Source: Chloroflexota bacterium (GTDB lineage Bacteria > Chloroflexota > Anaerolineae > Anaerolineales > Villigracilaceae). Taken from it: 64,000 nucleotides of DNA. The stretch lies in contig JACAEM010000033.1 of assembly GCA_013388855.1 (NCBI GenBank), positions 111,879 through 175,878 on the forward strand. The letters run 5' to 3'. Below, in pieces: positions 31,348-38,517 of this stretch. The notes under the pieces were generated by a model that saw only the letters and a list, made by a program, of their open reading frames with translations, had not been told where the DNA came from and searched no databases. Positions within the stretch are counted from its first letter, which is position 1, and each line of letters opens with the position of its first letter. A program made the position numbers and the translations under genes.

Positions 31348-32424
31348 ATGCTAAAAGAAATTACCCAATCATCAATTACCAATTACCACTCTCTAATTAC
31401 TCGCCCGCGCCGTCTCCGCGCCACCCCCGCCCTGCGCGCCATGATCCGCGAGACCGAACTCAACGCCCGCGACTTCATCTATCCGCTCTTCGTGCGGCAT
31501 GGGACGGGGCGCAGTGAAATCCGCTCGATGCCTGGCGTGTATCAACTGTCGGTGGAGGAAGCGGTTCGGGAGGCGGAAGCTGCCATGAGGTCAGGAGTGA
31601 CCGCCGTGATCTTGTTCGGAATCCCCGCGCACAAAGACCCCATTGGGCTGGAGAATTTCGCCGACGATGGAATCGTCCAGCAGGCGATTCGCGCCATCAA
31701 AAAGGAAATCCCTGAGATGCTGGTCGTCACCGACGTGTGCCTGTGCGAATACACTGATCACGGTCACTGCGGCATTTTGAACAACCCCCACCCCAACCCT
31801 CCCCCATTTGCAAACGCAAATGGGAGAGGGAGTTACAACCCACATTTGCCCGAAGGCTATGTGCTGAACGACCCGACGCTGGATGTGCTGGTGAAGGTGG
31901 CGGTGTCACATGCCGAATGCGGCGCGGACGTGGTTGCGCCAAGCGGCATGATGGACGGCATGGTGGCGGCGATCCGCGCCGCGCTGGACGAAGCAGGCTT
32001 CGAGAACATCCCGATTTTGTCGTATGCCGTGAAGTACGCGTCGTCGTTTTACGGTCCGTTCCGCGAGGCGGCGGAGGGCGCGCCGAAGTTTGGCGATAGA
32101 AAGTCGCATCAGATGGACCCCGCCAACGTGCGCGAGGCGCTGCGCGAAGCCGCGCTGGACGTGGACGAAGGCGCGGATATGCTGATGGTCAAGCCCGCGC
32201 TGGCGTATCTGGATGTGATTCGCGTCGTGAAGGATGCCTTCCCCGAACTGCCGATGGCGGCATACAACGTCAGCGGCGAGTACGCCATGATCAAAGCCGC
32301 CGCCGCCAACGGCTGGGTGGACGAAGCGAAGGTCACGCTCGAAACGCTGACCGCCATCAAGCGCGCAGGCGCGGATGTCATCATTACGTATCACGCTGTT
32401 GATGCGGCGAGATGGTTGAAGTAA
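31348..32424 (+). CDS. hemB: Delta-aminolevulinic acid dehydratase (porphobilinogen synthase) HemB
   Basis: Condenses two 5-aminolevulinates to porphobilinogen. 358 residues against a usual 320-335. Zn-type Cys cluster in [11 protein letters not shown], the two active Lys in [15 protein letters not shown] and [17 protein letters not shown] before ATG 31348 supports the start. Two extra segments are repeat-coded: an N-terminal [14 protein letters not shown] stretch and a [17 protein letters not shown] insert after HGHCGIL, near the zinc loop. Confidence 0.95.
   Translation: MLKEITQSSITNYHSLITRPRRLRATPALRAMIRETELNARDFIYPLFVRHGTGRSEIRSMPGVYQLSVEEAVREAEAAMRSGVTAVILFGIPAHKDPIGLENFADDGIVQQAIRAIKKEIPEMLVVTDVCLCEYTDHGHCGILNNPHPNPPPFANANGRGSYNPHLPEGYVLNDPTLDVLVKVAVSHAECGADVVAPSGMMDGMVAAIRAALDEAGFENIPILSYAVKYASSFYGPFREAAEGAPKFGDRKSHQMDPANVREALREAALDVDEGADMLMVKPALAYLDVIRVVKDAFPELPMAAYNVSGEYAMIKAAAANGWVDEAKVTLETLTAIKRAGADVIITYHAVDAARWLK
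31359..31403 (+). repeat. In-frame heptamer array at the hemB N-terminus
   Basis: Consecutive 7-bp units of the CAATTAC type (CAATCAT, CAATTAC, CAATTAC, CACTCTC, TAATTAC). It codes for about 14 residues ahead of the conserved RPRRLR start of HemB. The same CAATTAC words form the hemC-hemD junction. Confidence 0.85.
31785..31830. repeat. Palindromic element inserted in frame in hemB
   Basis: CCCTCCCCCATTTGC and GCAAATGGGAGAGGG form an inverted repeat with one mismatch, preceded by CCCCCACCCCAA. The outer arms are of the same kind as the 48-bp element of hemD and hemY, with a longer central stem. It codes for a Pro/Asn-rich loop next to the zinc-binding segment. Confidence 0.8.
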
Positions 32425-32442
32425 ATTACCCAAGGAGACTCC

Positions 32443-33591
32443 ATGACTTTAGCAACCCTTTCTCCCCGCGCCGCCGCCGAGCGGCAATACCAAAATGAGC
32501 GCATGACGCACGTGGATTTCGACCTTGCGCCCTTTACCATCGCCTGGGAAGTGACCCGCGCCTGCGCCTATGCCTGCGTCCACTGCCGCGCCGACGCGCA
32601 GCATCACCGCGACCCGCGCGAACTTTCGACCGCCGAAGCCAAAGCCCTCATCGAACGGCTGGCGGCGTTCGGCAACAATCCCATTTTGATTTTCACGGGC
32701 GGCGATCCGCTCATGCGCCCCGACCTGTTCGAGTTGATTGCTTATGCCAATGAGCGCGGATTGCGCTGTTCGCTCACGCCAACGGCGACTGCGCTCCCGA
32801 CGAAAGAACGCCTTGAAAAGGCGCGCGACGCGGGCATCAAGCGCGTGGCGTTGTCGCTCGATGCGCCGCGTCCCGAAATTCACGACGAGTTCCGCAAAGT
32901 CAAAGGCTCGTGGCAGCGCACGATGGACACGCTCCACCGCGCGCATGATGTTGGTATGAGCGTGCAGGTCAACACCACAGTGGCGAAGCACAACGTGGAC
33001 ATTCTGCACGAGATGGTGCCGTTCATTCAGGAAGTCGGCGCGGTGCAGTGGTCGGTTTTCTTCCTCGTGCCGACAGGGCGCGCCATGCGCGAGCAGATGA
33101 TCAGCGCCGAACAGCACGAAAAAGTTTTCAACTGGCTCTATGATCTCTCGCAGACTGCGCCCTTCGACATCAAAGCCACTGCCGCGCCCATGTACCGCCG
33201 CGTTGCCATCGAGCGCAAGCGCGCCGAGCAGGGAAACGGCGCGCCCGTCACCTTCCAAAGCGCGGGCTTTCAATATGCTGACGGGCTTCACCGCCCGACC
33301 AAAGGCGTCAATGATGGCAACGGTTTCCTCTTCATCTCGCACATTGGTGAGATTCAACCGAGCGGTTTTCTTCCCGTCACGGCGGGCAACGTCCGCACCG
33401 ATGATGTGGTGGATGTCTATCGCAACTCGCAAATCTTCCGTGACCTGCGTAACCCCGCCAAACTCAAGGGCGTGTGCGGCACATGCAAATACAACGACGT
33501 TTGCGGCGGTCAGCGCGGACGCGCCTATGGCATGACGGGTGATTATCTCGAAAGCGATCCTGCGTGTATTTTGGTGAGCAGTAATCAGTGA
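32443..33591 (+). CDS. Radical SAM/SPASM protein of the heme-linked AhbC/AhbD/NirJ-like group
   Basis: 382 residues. Radical SAM cluster motif CAYACVHC near residues 42-49, GGDPLMRPD, and a C-terminal SPASM-type Cys set (CGTCKYNDVCGG, then a Cys in DPACI). The domain plan matches the NirJ/AhbC/AhbD enzymes that modify tetrapyrroles, and the gene lies between hemB and hemE. Decarboxylation of coproheme or another porphyrin step is inferred. Its stop codon sits in AGTAATC/AGTGAGC heptamers. Confidence 0.8.
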   Translation: MTLATLSPRAAAERQYQNERMTHVDFDLAPFTIAWEVTRACAYACVHCRADAQHHRDPRELSTAEAKALIERLAAFGNNPILIFTGGDPLMRPDLFELIAYANERGLRCSLTPTATALPTKERLEKARDAGIKRVALSLDAPRPEIHDEFRKVKGSWQRTMDTLHRAHDVGMSVQVNTTVAKHNVDILHEMVPFIQEVGAVQWSVFFLVPTGRAMREQMISAEQHEKVFNWLYDLSQTAPFDIKATAAPMYRRVAIERKRAEQGNGAPVTFQSAGFQYADGLHRPTKGVNDGNGFLFISHIGEIQPSGFLPVTAGNVRTDDVVDVYRNSQIFRDLRNPAKLKGVCGTCKYNDVCGGQRGRAYGMTGDYLESDPACILVSSNQ

Positions 33592-33610
33592 GCCAAAAGG
33601 AATTGAGCAA

Positions 33611-34702
33611 ATGCAAACTGCATCAACCCCACTGATCACTGATAATTGTTCACTGATAACTGGCAACTTCCTCCGCGCCTGCCATCGCCTTCCCGCCGAC
33701 ACCACCCCCGTCTGGTTCATGCGTCAGGCGGGACGCTACATGCCCGAATACCGCGTCATCCGTGAGAAATATTCGCTCATCGAAATTTGCCAGCATCCCG
33801 AACTCGCCGCCGAAGTGACGCTTCAACCCGTCCGCGCTCTCGGTGTGGACGCGGCGATTCTCTTCGCCGACATCCTGCTTCCCGCCATTCCGCTCGGCGT
33901 GGGGCTGGAATTTGCCAAAGGCGAAGGACCCGTTTTACAGAACCCCGTCCGCACGCTGGAGGATGTGAAGAATCTGCGCCCCGTGAATCCCGAATCCGAT
34001 TTGGGCTACGTGATGGACGCCATTCGCCTCTTGCGCGGACCTCTGAACGGTGTGCCCCTCATCGGCTTTTGCGGCGCCCCGTTCACTGTCGCTTCCTATC
34101 TCATCGAAGGCGGCTCGTCGCGCGAATTTCTCAAGACCAAAACGATGATGTATTCTGCGCCCGAAGTCTGGCATGCGCTGATAGAAAAACTCTCCGTGGT
34201 GTTGAGCGATTATCTCGTCGCGCAGATCCGCGCGGGCGTGCAGGCGGTGCAGGTCTTCGACTCTTGGGTCGGCGCGCTCAGCCCGTCCGATTATGAAGCG
34301 TTCGTCCTGCCGTATTCGCAAAAGGTGCTGACGGCGGCAAAAAACGAAGGCGTCCCTGTCATCCACTTCGGCACGAACACCGCCACTCTCCTCCCGCTGA
34401 TGAAACGCGCAGGCGGCGACGTGATCGGACTCGACTGGCGCATCCCGCTCGACGACGGTTGGCGCGTGCTGGGCGATGACGTTGCCGTGCAGGGCAATCT
34501 CGACCCCGCCGTGCTATTCGCCCCGCGCGATGAAATCAAAAAGCGCGTGCAGGATATTTTGAAACGCGCCAATGGCAAGCCCGGACATATCTTCAATCTG
34601 GGTCATGGCATTTTGCAGCACACGCCTGTTGACAACGTAAAAGCCATCGTGGATATGGTGCATGAGTATTCCCCTCTCCCCGCGGGAGAGGAACTGGGGT
34701 GA
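33611..34702 (+). CDS. hemE: Uroporphyrinogen decarboxylase HemE
   Basis: Decarboxylates the four acetates of uroporphyrinogen III to coproporphyrinogen III. 363 residues. Seen: PVWFMRQAGRYMPEYR, GFCGAPFTVASYLIEGG, and HFGTNTATLLPLM. The N-terminal TPLITDNCSLITGN stretch is coded by heptamers. The last residues (SPLPAGEELG) and the TGA stop lie inside a GC-rich palindromic element. The conserved enzyme spans the part between these two repeats. Confidence 0.95.
   Translation: MQTASTPLITDNCSLITGNFLRACHRLPADTTPVWFMRQAGRYMPEYRVIREKYSLIEICQHPELAAEVTLQPVRALGVDAAILFADILLPAIPLGVGLEFAKGEGPVLQNPVRTLEDVKNLRPVNPESDLGYVMDAIRLLRGPLNGVPLIGFCGAPFTVASYLIEGGSSREFLKTKTMMYSAPEVWHALIEKLSVVLSDYLVAQIRAGVQAVQVFDSWVGALSPSDYEAFVLPYSQKVLTAAKNEGVPVIHFGTNTATLLPLMKRAGGDVIGLDWRIPLDDGWRVLGDDVAVQGNLDPAVLFAPRDEIKKRVQDILKRANGKPGHIFNLGHGILQHTPVDNVKAIVDMVHEYSPLPAGEELG
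33629..33663 (+). repeat. In-frame heptamer array at the hemE N-terminus
   Basis: Five 7-bp units: CCACTGA, TCACTGA, TAATTGT, TCACTGA, TAACTGG. Complementary in type to the AGTGATC units in hemC. It lies between ATG 33611 and the first conserved residues of HemE. Confidence 0.85.
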
Positions 34703-34705
34703 GGG
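34671..34705. repeat. Partial palindromic element carrying the hemE stop codon
   Basis: CCCCTCTCCC, CGC, GGGAGAGGAA, CT, GGGGTGAGGG: the same element as in hemD and hemY without the outer left arm. The hemE stop TGA (34700-34702) is inside the GGGGTGAGGG arm. Confidence 0.85.
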
Positions 34706-34712
34706 CGTAAAC

Positions 34713-35123
34713 ATGGAAATCAACCCCCTCGGTCTTACCGCCGCCCTCACCGCCTTCCTCGCCATCTGGCTCGGACACGTTGCCGTCCGCAAAGTGGAAG
34801 CCGAAGCCCGCGACCTTCGCATCCCCATCCTCATCGCCATCGCCCTCGGATTGCTCACCGAATACTGTTCACTGATTACTGATCACTTATCACTCAAAAC
34901 TGCCCTCGGCATCCTCGGCGTGACCCTCCTCTGGGACGCCTTCGAACTCCACCGCCAGGAAAACCGCGTTAAGCACGGACACGCTCCCGCCAACCCCAAC
35001 AACCCGCGCCATGCCAAAATTCTTGCGGAACATTCCACCGCCACCACCCTCGACCTCCTCAAGCGTAACCCCGTCGGGCGTCCCGTCCCTCCCGACGAAG
35101 CGCCTAAACTTATTCACCACTAA
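34713..35123 (+). CDS. Small membrane protein, DUF4490-like
   Basis: 136 residues with about three hydrophobic segments and the C-terminal signature HRQENRVKHGHAPANPNNPR, which resembles the DUF4490 family; this match is tentative. The second membrane region contains a heptamer-coded stretch (EYCSLITDHLSLKT). ATG 34713 follows the hemE stop by 10 bp. Role unknown; it pairs with the next small membrane gene. Confidence 0.6.
   Translation: MEINPLGLTAALTAFLAIWLGHVAVRKVEAEARDLRIPILIAIALGLLTEYCSLITDHLSLKTALGILGVTLLWDAFELHRQENRVKHGHAPANPNNPRHAKILAEHSTATTLDLLKRNPVGRPVPPDEAPKLIHH
34863..34897 (+). repeat. In-frame heptamer array in the DUF4490-like gene
   Basis: Five 7-bp units: TACTGTT, CACTGAT, TACTGAT, CACTTAT, CACTCAA. 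Same word family as in hemE and hemC. Coded peptide lies between two membrane helices. Confidence 0.8.
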
Positions 35124-35186
35124 GGACACAAAGGTTTTATGAACTTCTTCGTGTTCCTTCGTGACCTTCGTGGTTAAGAGGTTTTT

Positions 35187-35519
35187 ATGAACCCCTTCGG
35201 CATCCTCATCGGCATTGTCACCCTGCTCATCATCGGGCTTGGCTTCCCGCTCGTCATTCGCGGCGAACGCTACTTCGGCTATTGGTCGTGGCCCTACATG
35301 ATGGGAATCGGATTTCTCGTCATCGTTGTCTCCCTCTTCATTCAAAATGATTGGGGTTCAGTTGTTGTCGGCGTCCTCGGCGCGACCTTCGTGTGGGGCA
35401 GCACCGAACTCAAAGAGCAAGCCGTCCGCGCCGAGTTGGGCTGGTTTCCCTTCAACCCCAACAAAATCAAACTGCCCTTTGCGGGCGTGATCAAGAAGTG
35501 GAGAGCCCCTCATCTTTAG
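35187..35519 (+). CDS. DUF4491 family membrane protein
   Basis: 110 residues, three membrane helices and the family pattern: MNPFGILIGIVTLLIIGLGFP at the N-terminus, VIRGERYFGYWSWP, then ELKEQ and GWFPFNPNK at the end. Unknown function. The short gap before it (35124-35186) holds CTTCGTG/CACAAAGG-type repeated words. The TAG stop (35517-35519) starts the next repeat array. Confidence 0.8.
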   Translation: MNPFGILIGIVTLLIIGLGFPLVIRGERYFGYWSWPYMMGIGFLVIVVSLFIQNDWGSVVVGVLGATFVWGSTELKEQAVRAELGWFPFNPNKIKLPFAGVIKKWRAPHL

Positions 35520-35668
35520 TCGAATAGTCACATAGTCTGATAGTCGCATGGTCGGCTAGCCCGCACGCAATCATCAGACTACCGACTATCAGACTGCCGA
35601 CTATCAGACTATCAGACTATAAGACTATCAGACTATAAGACTCTGAGACTAACGACTATGAGACTAAC
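35517..35668. repeat. Stop-to-start inverted octamer array before hemY
   Basis: Left part: TAGTCGAA, TAGTCACA, TAGTCTGA, TAGTCGCA octamers beginning with the upstream stop codon. Right part (35577-35668): GACTATCA, GACTATAA, GACTCTGA, GACTATGA units, complementary in type, ending in the hemY ATG (GACTATGAGACT). It copies the plan of the hemA-hemC array with different unit variants. Confidence 0.88.
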
Positions 35669-37136
35669 CATCATCGGCGGCGGCATCACAGGTTTATCAG
35701 CCGCGTACTACGCCTCACGCACCAATTCCTACTCACAAATCACCCTCCTCGAAGCCGACTCCCGCTGGGGCGGCAAGATTGCCACCGAACGCATCCCCTT
35801 CGACGGCGGGTACTTCATTGTCGAAGGCGGACCCGATACCTTCCTCGCCACCAAACCCTGGGGCGTGGCGCTCTGCAAGGAACTGGGCTTGAGCGAGCGC
35901 CTGCATGGCACGAACCCGCACAAGAAAAACACCTACGTCCTCCACAAAGGGCGCCTGCTTCCTCTGCCCGATGGGCTTGCCATGATGATTCCCTCGGACG
36001 TGCCCTCCATCCTGCGCTCGCGCCTCCTTTCGTGGACGGGCAAGGCGCGCATGGGACTGGACTTCATCCTACCCGCAAAAAACGTCAACGGAGACGAAAG
36101 CCTGGGCACATTCATCAGCCGTCGGCTGGGGCGCGAAGCGTACGAGAATCTCATCGAGCCGCTCATGTCGGGCATCTATGCGGGTGACGGCGACCAACTC
36201 AGCCTCGCCTCCACCTTCCCCTACCTGCGCGACCTCGAACTCAAGTATGGCAGTCTTGCCCGCGGCGCGCTGAAAATGCGACAGCAATCCAACGGCAAAA
36301 TGCCAGGCTCGCGCTCCGCGTTTCTCACGCCCACCACTGGTCTCGCAGAAATTGTCGAAGCGCTGGTCGAAAGTCTCAAGTCGAAAGTCAACCTTCGTCT
36401 CAACGCACGAGTAATTTCTGTAACCCGCGACTTGGAACGTGGAACCTGGAACCTGCAACTCGACACTGACTCACTGATTACTGATTCACTGATTTTAGCC
36501 ACCCCCGCCCACGTCAGCGGACGCATCCTCGCCTCCTTCGACCCCGAACTTGCCTCTGCCCTTCAGAGCATTCCCTACGCCTCGACCGCCACCGTCTCCC
36601 TCGCCTACCGCCTGAGCGACCTCCCCCGCGACCTGGACGGTTACGGCTACGTCATCCCGCGCCGCGAAGGACGCAAAGCCCTCGCCTGCACATGGACCTC
36701 CACCAAATTCCCGCACCGCGCGCCCGAAGGGTATGCGCTGATTCGCGTGTTCATCGGCAGAGCGGGACAACCCCTCACCCCTTGCCCCTCTCCCACAGGG
36801 AGATGGGTTGGGGTGAGGGAAAACAGAGATGAGAGCGACCTCCTCGCCATTGCCAAAGAAGAACTGCGCCTCACCCTCGGTATTACTGCCGAACCGCTCC
36901 TCTCCCGCGTCTTTCTATGGGAAAACGCCATGCCGCAATACAACCTCGGTCACCCTGAACTGCTCAAACGGATTGACGCCGCGCTCGAAAAATATCCCTC
37001 TCTTGCTTTGGCGGGCAATGGTTACCGCGGAATCGGCATCCCTGATTGCATTCGGTCGGGAGAACTGGCTGTAAAAAAGATAACAGAGAGCAGAGGAGTA
37101 GAGAACAGTCTCGCTCCAACCCCCACTGCTCTCTAA
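35658..37136 (+). CDS. hemY: Protoporphyrinogen/coproporphyrinogen oxidase (HemY/CgoX family)
   Basis: FAD-dependent oxidase of the HemY family, 492 residues against a usual 450-470. FAD motif [38 protein letters not shown], and C-terminal [17 protein letters not shown]. Members oxidise protoporphyrinogen or, in many monoderms, coproporphyrinogen. Two repeat-coded inserts (36431-36497 and 36772-36819) and a repeat-coded C-terminal tail ([17 protein letters not shown]) account for much of the excess. The start codon is part of an octamer array; no SD is seen. Confidence 0.93.
   Translation: MRLTIIGGGITGLSAAYYASRTNSYSQITLLEADSRWGGKIATERIPFDGGYFIVEGGPDTFLATKPWGVALCKELGLSERLHGTNPHKKNTYVLHKGRLLPLPDGLAMMIPSDVPSILRSRLLSWTGKARMGLDFILPAKNVNGDESLGTFISRRLGREAYENLIEPLMSGIYAGDGDQLSLASTFPYLRDLELKYGSLARGALKMRQQSNGKMPGSRSAFLTPTTGLAEIVEALVESLKSKVNLRLNARVISVTRDLERGTWNLQLDTDSLITDSLILATPAHVSGRILASFDPELASALQSIPYASTATVSLAYRLSDLPRDLDGYGYVIPRREGRKALACTWTSTKFPHRAPEGYALIRVFIGRAGQPLTPCPSPTGRWVGVRENRDESDLLAIAKEELRLTLGITAEPLLSRVFLWENAMPQYNLGHPELLKRIDAALEKYPSLALAGNGYRGIGIPDCIRSGELAVKKITESRGVENSLAPTPTAL
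36431..36497 (+). repeat. Compound 7/8-mer array inside hemY
   Basis: First GGAACGT, GGAACCT, GGAACCT, GCAACTC heptamers, then CACTGACT, CACTGATT, ACTGATT, CACTGATT units. Codes for [20 protein letters not shown] without breaking the frame, between RVISVTRD and LATPAHV, where the family has a short beta hairpin. Confidence 0.8.
36772..36819. repeat. 48-bp palindromic element inserted in frame in hemY
   Basis: CCCTCACCCC, TTG, CCCCTCTCCC, ACA, GGGAGATGGG, TT, GGGGTGAGGG. Same length as the hemD element and its reverse complement at 45 of 48 positions. Translated as [16 protein letters not shown] between GRAGQ and ENRDESDLL. Confidence 0.92.
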
Positions 37137-37187
37137 TCATCTGCTCTCTGCTCTCTGCTCTCTACTCTCTACTCTCTACTCTCAAGG
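37085..37187. repeat. Heptamer array between hemY and hemL
   Basis: Left part: purine-rich AGAGAGCAGAGGAGTAGAGAACAG coding the hemY tail. Right part: CTCTCTG, CTCTCTG, CTCTCTA, CTCTCTA, CTCTCTA heptamers, complementary to the left. The hemY TAA stop is within a CTCTCTAA word. Potential hairpin just before the hemL SD. Confidence 0.8.
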
Positions 37188-37192
37188 AACTT

Positions 37193-38476
37193 ATGAACAT
37201 CACCCAATCCATCTCCCTCTTCCAACATGCCCAAACCCTCTTCCCTGGCGGAGTGAACTCACCCGTCCGTGCCTTTCGCGCCGTGGGCGGACAGCCGCTC
37301 TTCATCGCACGCGGTGAAGGCGCTTACCTGTACGATGTGGATGGCAATCGCTACATTGACTACGTCCTCTCGTGGGGACCGCTCATCACGGGTCACGCTC
37401 ATCCCGACGTGGTGAAAGCCATTCAGGAGACCGCCCTGAACGGCACATCCTATGGCGCGCCCAGTCCCCTGGAAATCGAACTGGCGAAGAGCATCATGGA
37501 CTTCATGCCGAACATCGAGATGATTCGCTTCGTCAATTCAGGCACAGAAGCAACCATGTCGGCGTTACGTCTTGCCCGTGCCTACACCAAACGTGAGAAG
37601 ATCATCAAGTTCGACGGCTGTTATCACGGTCACGCGGATATGCTCCTCGTGCAGGCAGGTTCGGGCGTGGCGACGCTCGGTTTGCCCGATTCACCTGGCG
37701 TGCCAGGCGCCGTTGCGGCGGATACACTCGTGGCGCAGTTCAACGATTTGGAATCGGTGGAAGCCCTCTTCAAGAAATTCCCCGACCAGATTGCAGGCGT
37801 CATCGTCGAGCCTGTGGCGGGGAATATGGGCGTCGTGCCGCCTCAGCCAGGATTTTTGGAAGGATTGCGTTCGCTCACTACGCAATACGGCGCGGTGCTC
37901 ATCTTCGATGAAGTGATGACGGGCTTCCGCGTCCACAAGGGCGGCGCGCAGACTCTCTACAACATCCAGCCTGACCTGACCACGCTGGGCAAGGTCATCG
38001 GCGGCGGACTCCCCGTCGGCGCGTATGGCGGGAAGCGCGAGATCATGCAACTCGTCGCGCCGCTCGGACCAATGTATCAGGCAGGGACGCTGTCGGGCAA
38101 TCCGCTGGCGATGAGCGCGGGGATTGCGGCGTTGAATCTAATTCGGGGAGAAAATGTTTGGAGGAAACTGGAGCAGGCGGCGGGTCGGTTGGAGGCGGGA
38201 ATCGGGGAGGCGGCAAAACGCGCAGGAGTCCCCATCCAGCAGACGCGGGTCGGCACGATGTTCACGACGTTCTTCAGTGAGACGAAACCCGTTGGCTGGA
38301 ACACGGTCAAGGCGGCGGATAAGGTCCGCTTTGCGAAGTTCTTTCAGAAGATGCTGGAAAACGGGGTGTATCTCGCGCCGTCGCAGTTCGAGGCGGGCTT
38401 CATTTCAATCATGCATACGGACGAGGTGATTGAGCGCACGATTGAGGCGGCAGAACGGGCGTTTCGGGAGTGGTGA
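37193..38476 (+). CDS. hemL: Glutamate-1-semialdehyde 2,1-aminomutase HemL
   Basis: PLP enzyme converting glutamate-1-semialdehyde to 5-aminolevulinate, the step after HemA. 427 residues. Seen: [49 protein letters not shown] and the PLP Lys in [19 protein letters not shown] 37193 has AAGGA 5 bp upstream; longer readings run into the CTCTCTR repeat. Last gene of the heme cluster. Confidence 0.96.
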   Translation: MNITQSISLFQHAQTLFPGGVNSPVRAFRAVGGQPLFIARGEGAYLYDVDGNRYIDYVLSWGPLITGHAHPDVVKAIQETALNGTSYGAPSPLEIELAKSIMDFMPNIEMIRFVNSGTEATMSALRLARAYTKREKIIKFDGCYHGHADMLLVQAGSGVATLGLPDSPGVPGAVAADTLVAQFNDLESVEALFKKFPDQIAGVIVEPVAGNMGVVPPQPGFLEGLRSLTTQYGAVLIFDEVMTGFRVHKGGAQTLYNIQPDLTTLGKVIGGGLPVGAYGGKREIMQLVAPLGPMYQAGTLSGNPLAMSAGIAALNLIRGENVWRKLEQAAGRLEAGIGEAAKRAGVPIQQTRVGTMFTTFFSETKPVGWNTVKAADKVRFAKFFQKMLENGVYLAPSQFEAGFISIMHTDEVIERTIEAAERAFREW

Positions 38477-38517
38477 TTGATGAGAAAATGATAACGCCAC
38501 CCCAAATTCCCACGATT

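Noticed and set aside
32449..33720. Large minus-strand reading frame opposite the radical SAM gene
   Set aside because: Antisense shadow of a high-GC gene; the plus-strand frame has clear cluster motifs.
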